NCBI GenBank assembly: GCA_027575805.1
Contig: JANBPU010000086.1
Span: 1-64,000 of the forward strand
Reading direction: 5' to 3'
Source of the DNA: Mycoemilia scoparia
Taxonomy: Eukaryota > Kickxellomycota > Kickxellomycetes > Kickxellales > Kickxellaceae
Length of the DNA: 64,000 bases
A program made the position numbers and the translations under genes. Of this stretch, positions 43,747 to 54,121 are shown piece by piece; position 1 is the first letter of the stretch; each line of letters opens with the position of its first letter. Below the pieces are notes generated by a model that did no database searches, was not told the origin of the DNA, and worked only from the letters and a program-made list of their open reading frames with translations.

Positions 43747-44438
43747 ACACGCCACCCCAAACATACCCCCTACACCAAGACAGTGATACTTTTATATATA
43801 ATCGATATACATAGATGTATATATATTTAAATACACAAAGCAGTACAAACCAACTAATCTTCTATTACCACTATTATTAACTCCAGGCTATACACTTTAT
43901 ATAACATATAATTTAATTATAATAGACTTCCAAGGATAACATAACTATTGTCATTAACAGTGTTATTTGTTAGTTATAGAACTGGATTTCCATATAATTT
44001 GTATTGTGGAAACGTCATGTGGATATGAAAGTATATATGAAAAGAACGTGGTGTAAAATGCAATGCGAACATATATACATATATAAATACAGGGTGTTTA
44101 TAGGATTGAAAATTTAAATTTTGAATGGAGTGAAGCGCAGAATGCTTTAATAAACTAGCAATGGAAGGATGAGGACTCGTTATTTTGTAACCGAAGAAGT
44201 TTTGTTGATCTGTAAATAAATAAAATAAAAATATAGGTGAGTTGGTAAAGGTTAAAAGCATTATCAACACATATTCATGTTAAGCATCATAGGGGATATA
44301 TTTCTAGCTAAACCTGAATTGAAGCATTTGTAGTGATGTTTCACTTGATCCCTCCTCCATTTTCTATTCCCTATTCTTTTTTAGAACAAGAAAGAAGTAA
44401 AGTACCAGAGGAGAGTCAGATGGCCATGTGGAAATAAA
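43747..44438. other. Convergent 3' flank
   Basis: 692 bp, very AT-rich with repeated TATATA runs. An ORF on the minus strand at 43974-44270 has no protein-like character. Nothing supported. Confidence 0.4.
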
Positions 44439-47400
44439 TCAACTTACACTATAAAGGTAAATACCAAGAATGATACAAATAATAACCACAATAACGACCA
44501 CGATGATAATGATCCACCGACAAGACTATTATAATGAATAAAACAAAGTTAAAATAATTATAATAGTGAAGTTGTCAGCACACCAATCACAATAAAAATG
44601 ACAATAGTAGTAATAACCACAACCACAATAATAATAATAATAATTTGTACTTACCTTTTGTTCAGCCTTTTTAAGTTTTCCAGTTTCCTGAATGTCCTCC
44701 TGTTGCTTTTTATCAAGCTCAATGGTTTTTTCTGTTGTGCTTTCCATAATATCAACGCTCTCAAACATATTCTTGACACAAATTTCGATTTGTTCTAAAT
44801 TTTGCTGAGCCATTTTTAGTTGCTCAAGAACATCTTCAAGTACTCTGATGTTCTCAAGTACTCGCTGTTTTCGTTGTTCATTTACTAAATCCATTGTTGG
44901 ATTGTTTCCCTGGAACTGGATCATCTGTGTATCTGCCATCATCATCATTTGCCCTCCTCCTCCTCCTGCTGCTGCTTGCGAATTGACACCATAGACTTCA
45001 TTCACTAAAATTTCCCCAGAAAACCTATTGTCTTCTTCTTCTTGACGTAGGGCTGCTTTGTTGATATCTTTCTCCATGGTTACCTGCGCACTTATTAGCT
45101 CTGTTATCATTTTATTGGCCTCTGATAATGCGGCCTCAATTTCATCTTGGTCGTGTTGGGTGGCAGCTATTTGGTACTTTTTCTCAACATATTCTTGCTG
45201 CAGCTCTATAGTTCCACATATGCAGGCATGGTTAGTTATTGTGTTAATAGTTATCGTAGGGATGATGATGGTGGGCTAAGTTGTTTTTCTTTGTGGAAAT
45301 CTTGCCAAACAAGATACATGTGATAATTGTAAACATGATACACACATACATTCATATTTTTGAGTGACCATGTTATTGCTTTTAGCAAAAAATTTGTGAT
45401 GGTGGTAACTGTGGTAACTGTGCTGTATAGATCATTATGTCGGCTTATAGACATACATGAGCATGTGGATATGTATATAAACGAGAATCATTAACAGCAC
45501 ACACACATATACTGCTACCACCATCACCACCACATAAGCCATTTTTATAATAGCAACAGCAATAATAACAATAATAATGCCCCCCATATACGTATGTATG
45601 TATGTATGTGTGTGTGTAACAACCACACAAGAAAAAATAAATAATAAGAGATACTACTTGCCTGCCAATTCATTTCCTTTCTCAATCATCCTTTGTGACA
45701 AATCTTGTTGGCCATCATCATTTGTAAAATTGTTTGGTCTTTGGTCAGAATCCTTACAAAGTTTTTTGATTTCACTTCGAAGCATGACTGCCTATAGTAA
45801 GCAGCAAACAATGAAAATATTAGTAATGTGAGATTTGAATTCTGCTGCTGCTGATGCTGCAAGAGCCAGCAGAAAAAAAATTAGAGAAGGAGGGAAGATC
45901 GATATATGTATGTGCGGATGTGTATGTGTGTGGTTGAACTAATATGACCATAATTGGTGGATATCCACATTTATACACTCAATATACGTTTATATAGAAA
46001 GATGTGCATTGTCTTTGATGATCGACTTTAATAAACTTATGCAAAAGGCCTGCACAATCTCTCACTTTGCATATATGGCTAAATTTCAGCTGTGATCAGG
46101 CGTGAAATAGACAGAAATGTGTCCTCGGATTTTGGCCCAATCACAGACAGGTTATTTACAATATGCAACTCCTGAGGACCTATTTTTGTCTAAAGCCTTG
46201 TGAACTCTGCCCATGTATTTATATAATGTATTTATATATGTCTGTTTGTATATAGACAGAGTGAAAGTATGTTTGAGTGAGTGAGTGAGTGAGTGAAGGT
46301 AGGTTCCTGTTTAGAGCTGCCTTCTTTTTTATGGAGAGAAAGAAAAAAATTGGCTTGAACTCCATGGTTGGTAAGCAGAATATGAGTGCGAGATGCCTGT
46401 GTTATTCCAATCAGACACTAATATAGTCAGGCTCGGTGTTTGATTTGGGATGCAGGAGTTACTGGTTTTAGATAACCTGGCTGCCAACCCAACTCCAACT
46501 TTCCACACTTTGCCTGTCTGCCTATTCGTAGAGACTGCAAATATTGCGATTTGACTTGGCATTACCACACCCAATGTAGTCATCTCACCCATATGGACAT
46601 ATAGCCACAGACATACACAAGACAAGCCAAACCAATGGAGGGGAGGAGATGTGTGCCTCAATTAACCTTAATATTTATATTGACTTACCTTTTCTTTAAA
46701 TCTATCTCCAATTTCGTTAACAGGAGCTCCTGCTGGTTGCTGATGGTAGTCGTAGCTGCCATCATAGCTTTCATTGATATCAACGCGATGGCCATATTCA
46801 CCACCACCAATATCAGATTCAAACATACCTTCTTTATAGTTTTGATTATGATGGTCGTGCAGTGGTAGATTGTGGTATTGGTCACCAGATGGTTTCCCCT
46901 TTTGGAAGGATATCTCTTGTTTTTCCAGCTCCGATGAGGATTCTTTGTAATAGCTCGGAATATCATAGCTTGCTGTACGACCATTGCCAACAAATGTAGA
47001 GTCACTCCAATCACTGGAATCCTCATAGTAGTCAGCTCCACCATATGAAGGCCGTAAATAAGGCCCCCCTGCCACTGTAGCTGCCCGTCGGGGTATTGCT
47101 GGTGCCACAAGCGCATCAGCACTGGATCCTGAAAGTGGCTCTGCTGATCCTCCAGTACTACCACGGCCGGCATTTTTCTTTAAAGATAGGGATGATACTT
47201 CTGGTGGTACAGTGCTTGGCCTTTTAGTAAAAACAACACTACCTCTATTTTCTCCATTTGAATTGTTGCTACGTGGTCTTAACGAGATCTCTTTGTTCTT
47301 TTCTACATTTTGCACACCAGCGCCACTACCATCATCATCATCATTGTTGTAGCTGTTGTAGTATCCTTCATCTTTATTTGTTTTGGAACCCTATATATTC

Positions 47401-47846
47401 GATTAAAGAATATTCCAAAATTGTTAGTTAATTTTTGTAATGGGGGTATGTGAGTGCCCATATCTATGTGCATGTATGTGTTAACAAAAATCAGTTGCTG
47501 TTGCAGCCACAGGCTTCCCTGCTGCAAAGGAAGAAGCAGCAGCAGCAGCAGAAGCAAGGGGGAAAGAAGCATAGAGTAACAGTAGGCATGATATTATATT
47601 ACATATTCACTCTGTCAGTCCTTCTTTCCTGTTCGGCATAAACTACCAGAGATTACCAATTACATGCATACATGTTCTCTCATTGTTACATGTTGCCTGT
47701 CTTCCTGTCTTCCTGTCTGGACTTTGGTTGGCCTGTCATTTCTTAAAGGTAGCTTAATACTGCCTTTCTCTTTTTTTTTTCAGTTGCCAACAACACTAAT
47801 CAATAAATGTACATACCTTCATTAATTCCATGACATCTTGAACCAT
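44439..47846 (-). CDS. Tail-anchored coiled-coil protein, 499 aa
   Basis: Exons (minus strand): 47817-47846, 46689-47390, 45662-45791, 44655-45205 and 44439-44525, all phases consistent; the third intron (45206-45661) appears to be GC-AG. Residues 1-245 are low-complexity (Ser, Gly, Tyr, His, Asp). From about 245 helical charged sequence follows (FKEKAVMLRSEIKKLCKDSD; ELQQEYVEKKYQIAATQHDQ; NIRVLEDVLEQLKMAQQNLE; ICVKNMFESVDIMESTTEKT). The end is SCRWIIIIVVVIVVIICIIL GIYLYSVS, a single C-terminal membrane anchor. The layout resembles a syntaxin-type SNARE, but the expected central Gln is not evident (the position seems to be Met), so I do not assign it. It could be an unusual Qa-like SNARE or another tail-anchored coiled-coil protein. 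Confidence 0.6.
46083..46210. mobile_element. Family B element in intron 2 of the tail-anchored protein gene
   Basis: Contains GGCTAAATTTCAGC, TGTGTCCTCGGATTTTGGCC, ATGCAACTCCTGAGGACCTA and TTTTTGTCTAAAGCCTTGTG, matching other B copies. Lies in the 897-bp intron 45792-46688. Confidence 0.6.
46268..46296. repeat. (GAGT)n microsatellite
   Basis: GAGTGAGTGAGTGAGTGAGT run inside the same intron. Confidence 0.8.
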
Positions 47847-50268
47847 TGTTTGTTTGTTAGTTCTTTTTTAATCTATCTATCTATCTGTCTCGGGATGTTG
47901 CTTCTTTTGGTATTATGTTCGTCCTACACGATTATGTATGTATGTATTTATTTATTTATCTATTTTCTTTGTGATATATGTTTCCTATTTTGGCCACACT
48001 TGTGTTAGGCTCTCTGTTTTTAGAAACTTGAAAAAAGTATAATGACAATATATTTAATTATTACTTGAGAGTGCGTGTGTGTGTGTGTGTTCGGAAAATA
48101 GCAATGACTTTCTATAACTGGTATTAATTTATATCCTATAAATGTGGTTATATACCCGTGAGTCCGAATGTCTATACTTTTCTGTCTGTGCTTTTAAGAA
48201 CAAAAATGATAATAAAATACAATAACAAGTGATTAATAGTAGTATTAATTTAGTGAATAAAAAGAGTATGCAAAACAAGAAAAGGTAAAATAAGTAAAGT
48301 AGTCAATACCAATATACCCCTATAGGGCAGAATAATTGCTCTATAGGTATTATAAGGCACTAAAGTATTTTTTGCTCTATGATTCTATTTGCAATAAAAC
48401 TCAAATAAAGCGATATTTTAGATGCTCACGGTGGGAATAATGCTTATTTTAACACGCCCATCCAATATCATTATTTTTTTTGAAGATAAGTCATGATAAT
48501 AGTAATAACAATAAAAATAACAAAGAGTCATTATTATTATCATTGTAATCATGTAACTATTATTGTCATTGCCAAAGCCAAGAGATTTTGATTTAGTATA
48601 GAAATAGATGTAAAATCAAAAAAATTCTAAATCAATAAAAGTTGCTCAAAGTATATATGGTAAGATTCCACTTGGGATAAAGCATATTGTAGATAGAAAT
48701 GGACCTTCATATTTCGGCCCAATTATCAGCTATTCTATATGTAACTCCTGGGGTCACATTTTGTCTAACGCCTTATAAAGTATGACCATATCATAAATAT
48801 GGGTAGTTATTTTTGAAGGGCTAAACTATTGTTATCAATGAAAATATATGGTAACTAGTATGCAAGTTAAAACTGACCTACTAGTAAAACTTTGTCCTTC
48901 AAAAATAATCACTCATATATATATATGTGTGTGTATGTATTTAGATTTAGCCTGTACATTTGCAGAAAAATGCATTTGAAATAAAAGGTAAACCGTGTCG
49001 ATAAACAGGATTTAGAATATATTCAAATGTAAATGCAATGCTGGTATAGACTAAATTGTTTAGTGATATTGTGGTTCATACCATTTATATAAATATAAAA
49101 TTCTTGGGCCAAACCAAAAGAAGAAAAGACAGTATTGTTAACACCAGACAATAAAGGCAAATACTATTTAGTAACCTAAAAAATAAGCCGTGTGCACGTG
49201 TATTTGTGTTCATATCTGTGTATAACAATTATTAAATATTGATATTTTTGGTATTTGTTGGATATTTTGAACTGTTTTGACCAGATATATTACTATGATT
49301 CTAATTTTCATTTGATAACCAACCAACCGGCATTGCTATTGAAATCGAAATCATCGCACAACCATCGTCGATTTTGCCAACAAAGCAAATAGTAGCAACA
49401 ACATCGGGATTTGAACCAATAAACTATCATATTGAGGATGATGTAAAATGGTCTGTGTATCAGACCATACCGAAATCTCGATATCTGTCTATTTAAGTAG
49501 ATTTTGGCCATAAATGGAAAATGTATGTATGTGTGTGTAGAGAGAGAGAAATCAAACTACAGAGATGTGTGGAGAACATTCACTGACTCACTGAAAATGT
49601 GGGCTATAGGCAAAATATTAAATCGAAATTTGAGTACCAAACATCGAAATAAAGCACATTCCAAAATAACTCTCCGCAAACACCACTAACATACTTTCAC
49701 AAGCCCCATCTCTGCTTGTGCATTTATTAGCTACTACTATTTCTGTAAAGAAGTATCACGACATGATTTGTTCAAGCTAAGCAATCCCAATGTTAGATTG
49801 TAACAACTTGGGTTAAGACAAAAGGGCAGGAGAGGTTGAATTTAGGCACCATATCAATTTACGACCGCGCACACACTTATGCAAGATGGGTTTACCATAA
49901 CTACTGTTGTTGTGGTAGTGAATCGACAGAGTGCAGTTAAACAAAGCGATATAAAAAATAGAACCACAACAACAATGACAATGGCAATAACAAAGGCGCG
50001 ATTTCCATGGTATGGCGATATCAGACTTTCTATTGCTGGGTTTTGCGTAATCAAACAGGTGCATCTATGCATAGATTTAGATACTGGATAGTCGATTGGA
50101 TTTACTAGAGTTACAGCATGCGACAGAACGGAGCAGGAAAAAAGGCTACAGAGAAAAGAAAAATAGTAAGAAACTAATGGACATAATATAGCTGGCTTTG
50201 TTTTGACATGTGGGGCTGTTGTGTTAATCCTCCTAGAGATACACTTGTGTCTTTATTTCGGGATTCTA
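47847..50268. other. 2.4-kb intergenic region with repeats
   Basis: Upstream of the tail-anchored protein gene. CTATCTATCTATCTGTCT (47875-47892) and TATGTATGTATTTATTTATT (47938-47957) microsatellites, (GT)n at 48075-48092, and the adjacent B and A elements at 48654-48917. The remainder (48930-50260) contains only short AT-rich ORFs without protein character. Confidence 0.45.
48654..48917. mobile_element. Family B element (48654-48790) abutting family A element (48799-48917)
   Basis: B part: TATATGGTAAGATTCCACTT, GGGTCACATTTTGTCTAACG, TATGACCATATC. A part: ATGGGTAGTTATTTTTGAAG at the left and TCCTTCAAAAATAATCACTC at the right, with TTATCAATG and ACTAGTAAAAC inside. Same B-then-A order as in INTS9 intron 5. 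Confidence 0.7.
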
Positions 50269-50494
50269 TATGAGTGATTATTTTTGAAGGGCCCAGTTTT
50301 ACTAGTAGGCCAGTTTCAGCTTTCATGCTGGCCAAGCCTATATTATCATTGATAATATTAGTTTAGCCCTTCAAAAATAACTACCCATATAGGTAATAAT
50401 TTTTGAAGAGTGAATGTCTACTAGTAAAACTGGACATCCATTTAGCTGTGATTGCCCCTATAAATATTCACCCTTCAAAAATTATGATCCATAT
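50269..50494. mobile_element. Two family A elements in tandem (50269-50389, 50388-50494)
   Basis: First copy: TGAGTGATTATTTTTGAAGG to CCCTTCAAAAATAACTACCC. Second copy: GGTAATAATTTTTGAAGAGT to ACCCTTCAAAAATTATGATC. They share or abut at ATAT (50387-50392). The first is the ACTAGT/GATAATATTAG variant, the second the CTGTGATTGCCCC variant. Confidence 0.75.
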
Positions 50495-50890
50495 GTAACG
50501 TTGTATGTATGCTTATAATGTATGTGTGACAGGGATAGGGATAATTATAATGCTCCATGTGTATTCACACGCTGCCTTCTGTATGGCTAAAAATATATAT
50601 AGTCTATACGAAGACAGCTTTCCTGATATCATTATAGTCACAGATCAACATTCCAGACCATCAACAGAATATAAAAAGGTCAATTTATCAGTCAATCAAT
50701 CGGCTATAACGGCTATACTTTACTACTTTTTTTATCATCCACCAATTCTGCCTATAATACAATTAGCTGTACAACTACACAACTAGCCAACTAATTACTA
50801 CTTCCATTATTTACTATTGATGCTGGGAGTATTACTGCTAATGTTCTTTGTTCTCGTTCAAACTACTACTGCTACTTTTGTTCGTATATT

Positions 50891-50891
<1 letters not shown>

Positions 50892-50921
<30 letters not shown>
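50892..50921. repeat. (TC)n microsatellite
   Basis: About 15 uninterrupted CT units. Confidence 0.9.
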
Positions 50922-50925
<4 letters not shown>

Positions 50926-51556
50926 TTATTAGCCAAGCATTTTAATATTCTCTGAGCGCCTCATTTTAACCGCACCAAAAATTAATTATCATTTCCATCC
51001 TCTCTGTTTTGTGTGTGTGTGTGTAGCCCGAGATAAAAAGCCAAGCAATTTTTTACTCTAATTAAAAATGTAAATTGCTAGTGGTGATTATTGTAACAGT
51101 GGAATGGCCGAAACACCGACCTTTTCTATCATGTTACTCCCAAACATTAGTTATTGGGATATTATTTAATGGGAAATTGTAAAACAGATATACGCAGATA
51201 TAAGGATGTACTGTTTGATGGCGAAGTGTTAGTAGTTCCCAAATCTTTGGGAAATCGAAGAAGCACGTACGTACTTGCATACACAGAAATGTACATACAT
51301 GAATAAATGATTGAATAGATGATGTGAGAGAGAGAGAGAGAGAGAAAGACACTGGGATCTTTTTGGCTTGAATAAAGAATATAGATGAATAAGGAATACT
51401 TGAAAATGATAACAGCCACCACCACCACCGCCATGTCTTGTTTGAGCTCTCCAGAATAAGCCAAGTGGTTGTGGTGACTATACTGACATATAAAAATAGT
51501 TTATTTGTTAATCAGGCACATTTTGCAATGAATGTTTTACCCGAGTGTGGCTTAAA

Positions 51557-51707
51557 TGACAAATTCTCCATCAACAGGGAACATACTGATACCCTCACTC
51601 ACTCCCTGAAAGCCAGTCCATAAGCCGTACATTTTAGCTGGAGTCAAACGGCCTATTGGCTGTTATCCAAGGCATTATTCTGGTACCCTTTTAGAGGAGA
51701 CACTGCC
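51557..51707 (+). mobile_element. Family C element, 151 bp
   Basis: Ends TGACAAATTCTCCATCAA and TTTTAGAGGAGACACTGCCA, inverted to each other with few mismatches. Inner words CCGTACATTTTAGCTGGAGT, CTATTGGCTGTTATCCAAGG and TTCTGGTACCCTTTTA. Confidence 0.75.
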
Positions 51708-53367
51708 AAATGTAAAGCCTTTGGCATACAGACAGACAGACAGACAAACAGACAGCACTGTGGCGCCCTTTTTCTTTCACAATACTGGTACAGGAGAAAG
51801 GGGCTATTCCTTATTTCATTTTTCACTAATGGGCACCAGGCACAATAACAGCGCCAGCGTTCCCCACACATTATGATTTCTATCTCATAATCCTTGTTTA
51901 GCTCTAGTCAGTATGCAAGCGAATGAATGGCAGGCCATCATCATTTTGGATAAATACAGTTATTACTACAATTGTAATTTTGGTGCTGAGCCGAGCTTAC
52001 ACACACAAAGGCGTATTTTAAGCGAGCGAGTGGGAGAAATATAATTGCTTGTGGTGGTTGTGCTGGTGAGAGCGGAGATGCAAGACGCGATGTTTAATTG
52101 GATTTGAACAATGGGCCTGGGGACAGCGATATCATTTGCATTGGCTTCTAATATTGTGGTGGTGTGTGCAAACTGAAAGAGGCAAATGAAGTATATACAC
52201 GCACACACCCGGTCAAGCCCGATCCCAAGACACGCACACGCACGCACAAAGGAGTAATTAAATATAGTCGGGGCGAAGTGGATACAGAGAGGAATAGGCA
52301 GGCTGAAGTCCGATGTCACCCCAGAGCAGTTCATTATGGTCCTTGTGGACTTGGCACTAATCTCCCACATTGTCACAACTGGCTGTGTCCTACGTGCATT
52401 TACCCGTCCCTAGCGAGTGTCTGTGTATGTGTGTGTATTACCAAAGGGTGGCCTGTGTGTGGGCGTGGGCGAGTGAGTTTGTCGGTATAGGGTTTTGGTC
52501 CAAGGTCCTTGCGATCCAGTTTAGCAAAGAGCCCCAGGGAATTTATATGAGGGTAGCAAAGTGGGGTCTTCGCTATCCCTTTCCCCAGCCATTGCTGTTC
52601 TGATGGTGCTACCAATTACAATAGTCCAATTCCAATAGTAATGGATGCTTCTGCAGAAGCTGGGCATGAGGGGGAGCGTTGTTTGTTTCTATTTGGCATG
52701 TGTGTGCTGATTGTTTTCCTGTGCTGGTTCGTACAAAAGGGTGCGCTGGTAATTAATAGTGATCCCCCACCATCAGCACAAGAATAAGGCTTATTGTGGT
52801 AATCCTTATCATAGAGAAAGCGCCTGTGCTTGAATCTTTGCTTTCTAAGCATGTACACACTGGGCTGTTCTTGGAGCCGCAACAATGTACATCCGCGTGC
52901 GGGTGCGTTGTTCTGGACAGCACGCACCAGGACTAAAGGAAGAGAACCAGTGTGGCATCTAGATTCAAACACATATATTATTGTTGCTGCGGCATGCGTG
53001 CTGCTGAGGAAAAGGGCGGTGCAGCGTCTGCCGGTCTTGGAGAGAAGGCTCCAATATAGGTCGGTACTGAATCAGGGCGACAGACGTCTGAGGCAGGTGA
53101 CTCTGGACACACATCTTGGCAATTAACCCGCTGCCAGGCACCGCAATTTGAGCCTATATCGCATGTATTGGCGCGGGCTTCGAGGGCAAAGGACAGCCAG
53201 TAATCCAGTTTTCCGAGGACTATTTGGGCTTGCTGTGTGTGCCCCGCAGGAGTGGGACGGCCACAGCGACGACGATGACCACCACCGCCAGAGCCTGGCT
53301 TTGCGATGATGGTCGTGGTGGCAGGGGAGCAGCGCACACAGGCACAATCGCTCACATAAATAAACGC

Positions 53368-53486
53368 ATATGGGTGATGTTTTTGAAGGGAGCCTTTTGG
53401 CGGCCAGCGATGATAGGAGCATCCCAGCCTGATGAGCGATCACCATTTGTTAGCAAATGGCCACCCTTCAAAATTGCCACCCACAC
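53368..53486. mobile_element. Family A element
   Basis: ATATGGGTGATGTTTTTGAA at the left and CACCCTTCAAAATTGCCACC at the right; inner TTTTGGCGGCCAGCGATGAT and GATGAGCGATCACCATTTG. It is GC-richer than the other copies, in line with its surroundings. Confidence 0.75.
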
Positions 53487-54121
53487 AGCCCCCACCCCCT
53501 GGGCCTGCGGCAACCCCCACGCCCTATGCACCCGGCCACACACGCACCGCAGGCATCCTCAAGATTGTGTGGATGTGGGTGAGTGTGAGGGGAGGCTTCG
53601 CCATTTGTACGACGTTCGCTCTTTGGCAGCAGCTGGCAGCAACAATAACCACCTGGCTATCAGCAGCAGCAGGCCTTTAATTTATTTATTCCTGATGATG
53701 ATGAAGGCGGTGCTTGTTGCTGGTGAAGAAGCTGCCATCCATTCAGTTTATAAGCACTTTGTGCCCACCAATTCATTTATTTCCCGTTTGTTCAAGTGTG
53801 GGTTTTTTGCTTGTCCTCAGCCTTTCTCAGCTTGCCTCTCATTACTCACTCACACTCTGCGCTCCCCTGCTCGCCCACTCGCATCACCCGCCCATTTGGC
53901 CCCTCTCTCGATTCTTAATAATATTGTATTAAAGTTCGACCTGCCGCTCTCCTCGTCTCTTTTGCCACTTTTCAAACTACTCTGTCTCTCTCTTACCCAC
54001 TCGCATTTGTAATTTATCTCCCTAGTCCCCACTCTGAATCTCTTCTATTTATCACTACTACACACTCTTTTCCCTTCAGTTTTTTCTCATAGAATTTTTG
54101 TTTGCCTTGCGCGCCTTTTCC

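Larger units (their letters stand above)
50495..54121. other. 3.6-kb upstream region of Mub1/SamB gene
   Basis: Contains (TC)n at 50892-50921, (GA)n at 51326-51345, family C (51557-51707), a GACAGACAGACAGACA tract (about 51730) and family A (53368-53486). From about 52,000 the base composition becomes clearly GC-richer up to the gene start. A minus-strand ORF at 52978-53355 is Cys-rich (for example NTCDIGSNCGAWQRVNCQDV) but lacks a supported start or homology. The last 250 bp are strongly CT-rich, as in fungal promoters. Confidence 0.45.

Noticed and set aside
52978..53355. Cys-rich 125-codon minus-strand ORF
   Set aside because: Protein-like in part but has no supported start, splice partner or homology, and lies in GC-rich DNA where long ORFs are less telling; kept only as a remark.
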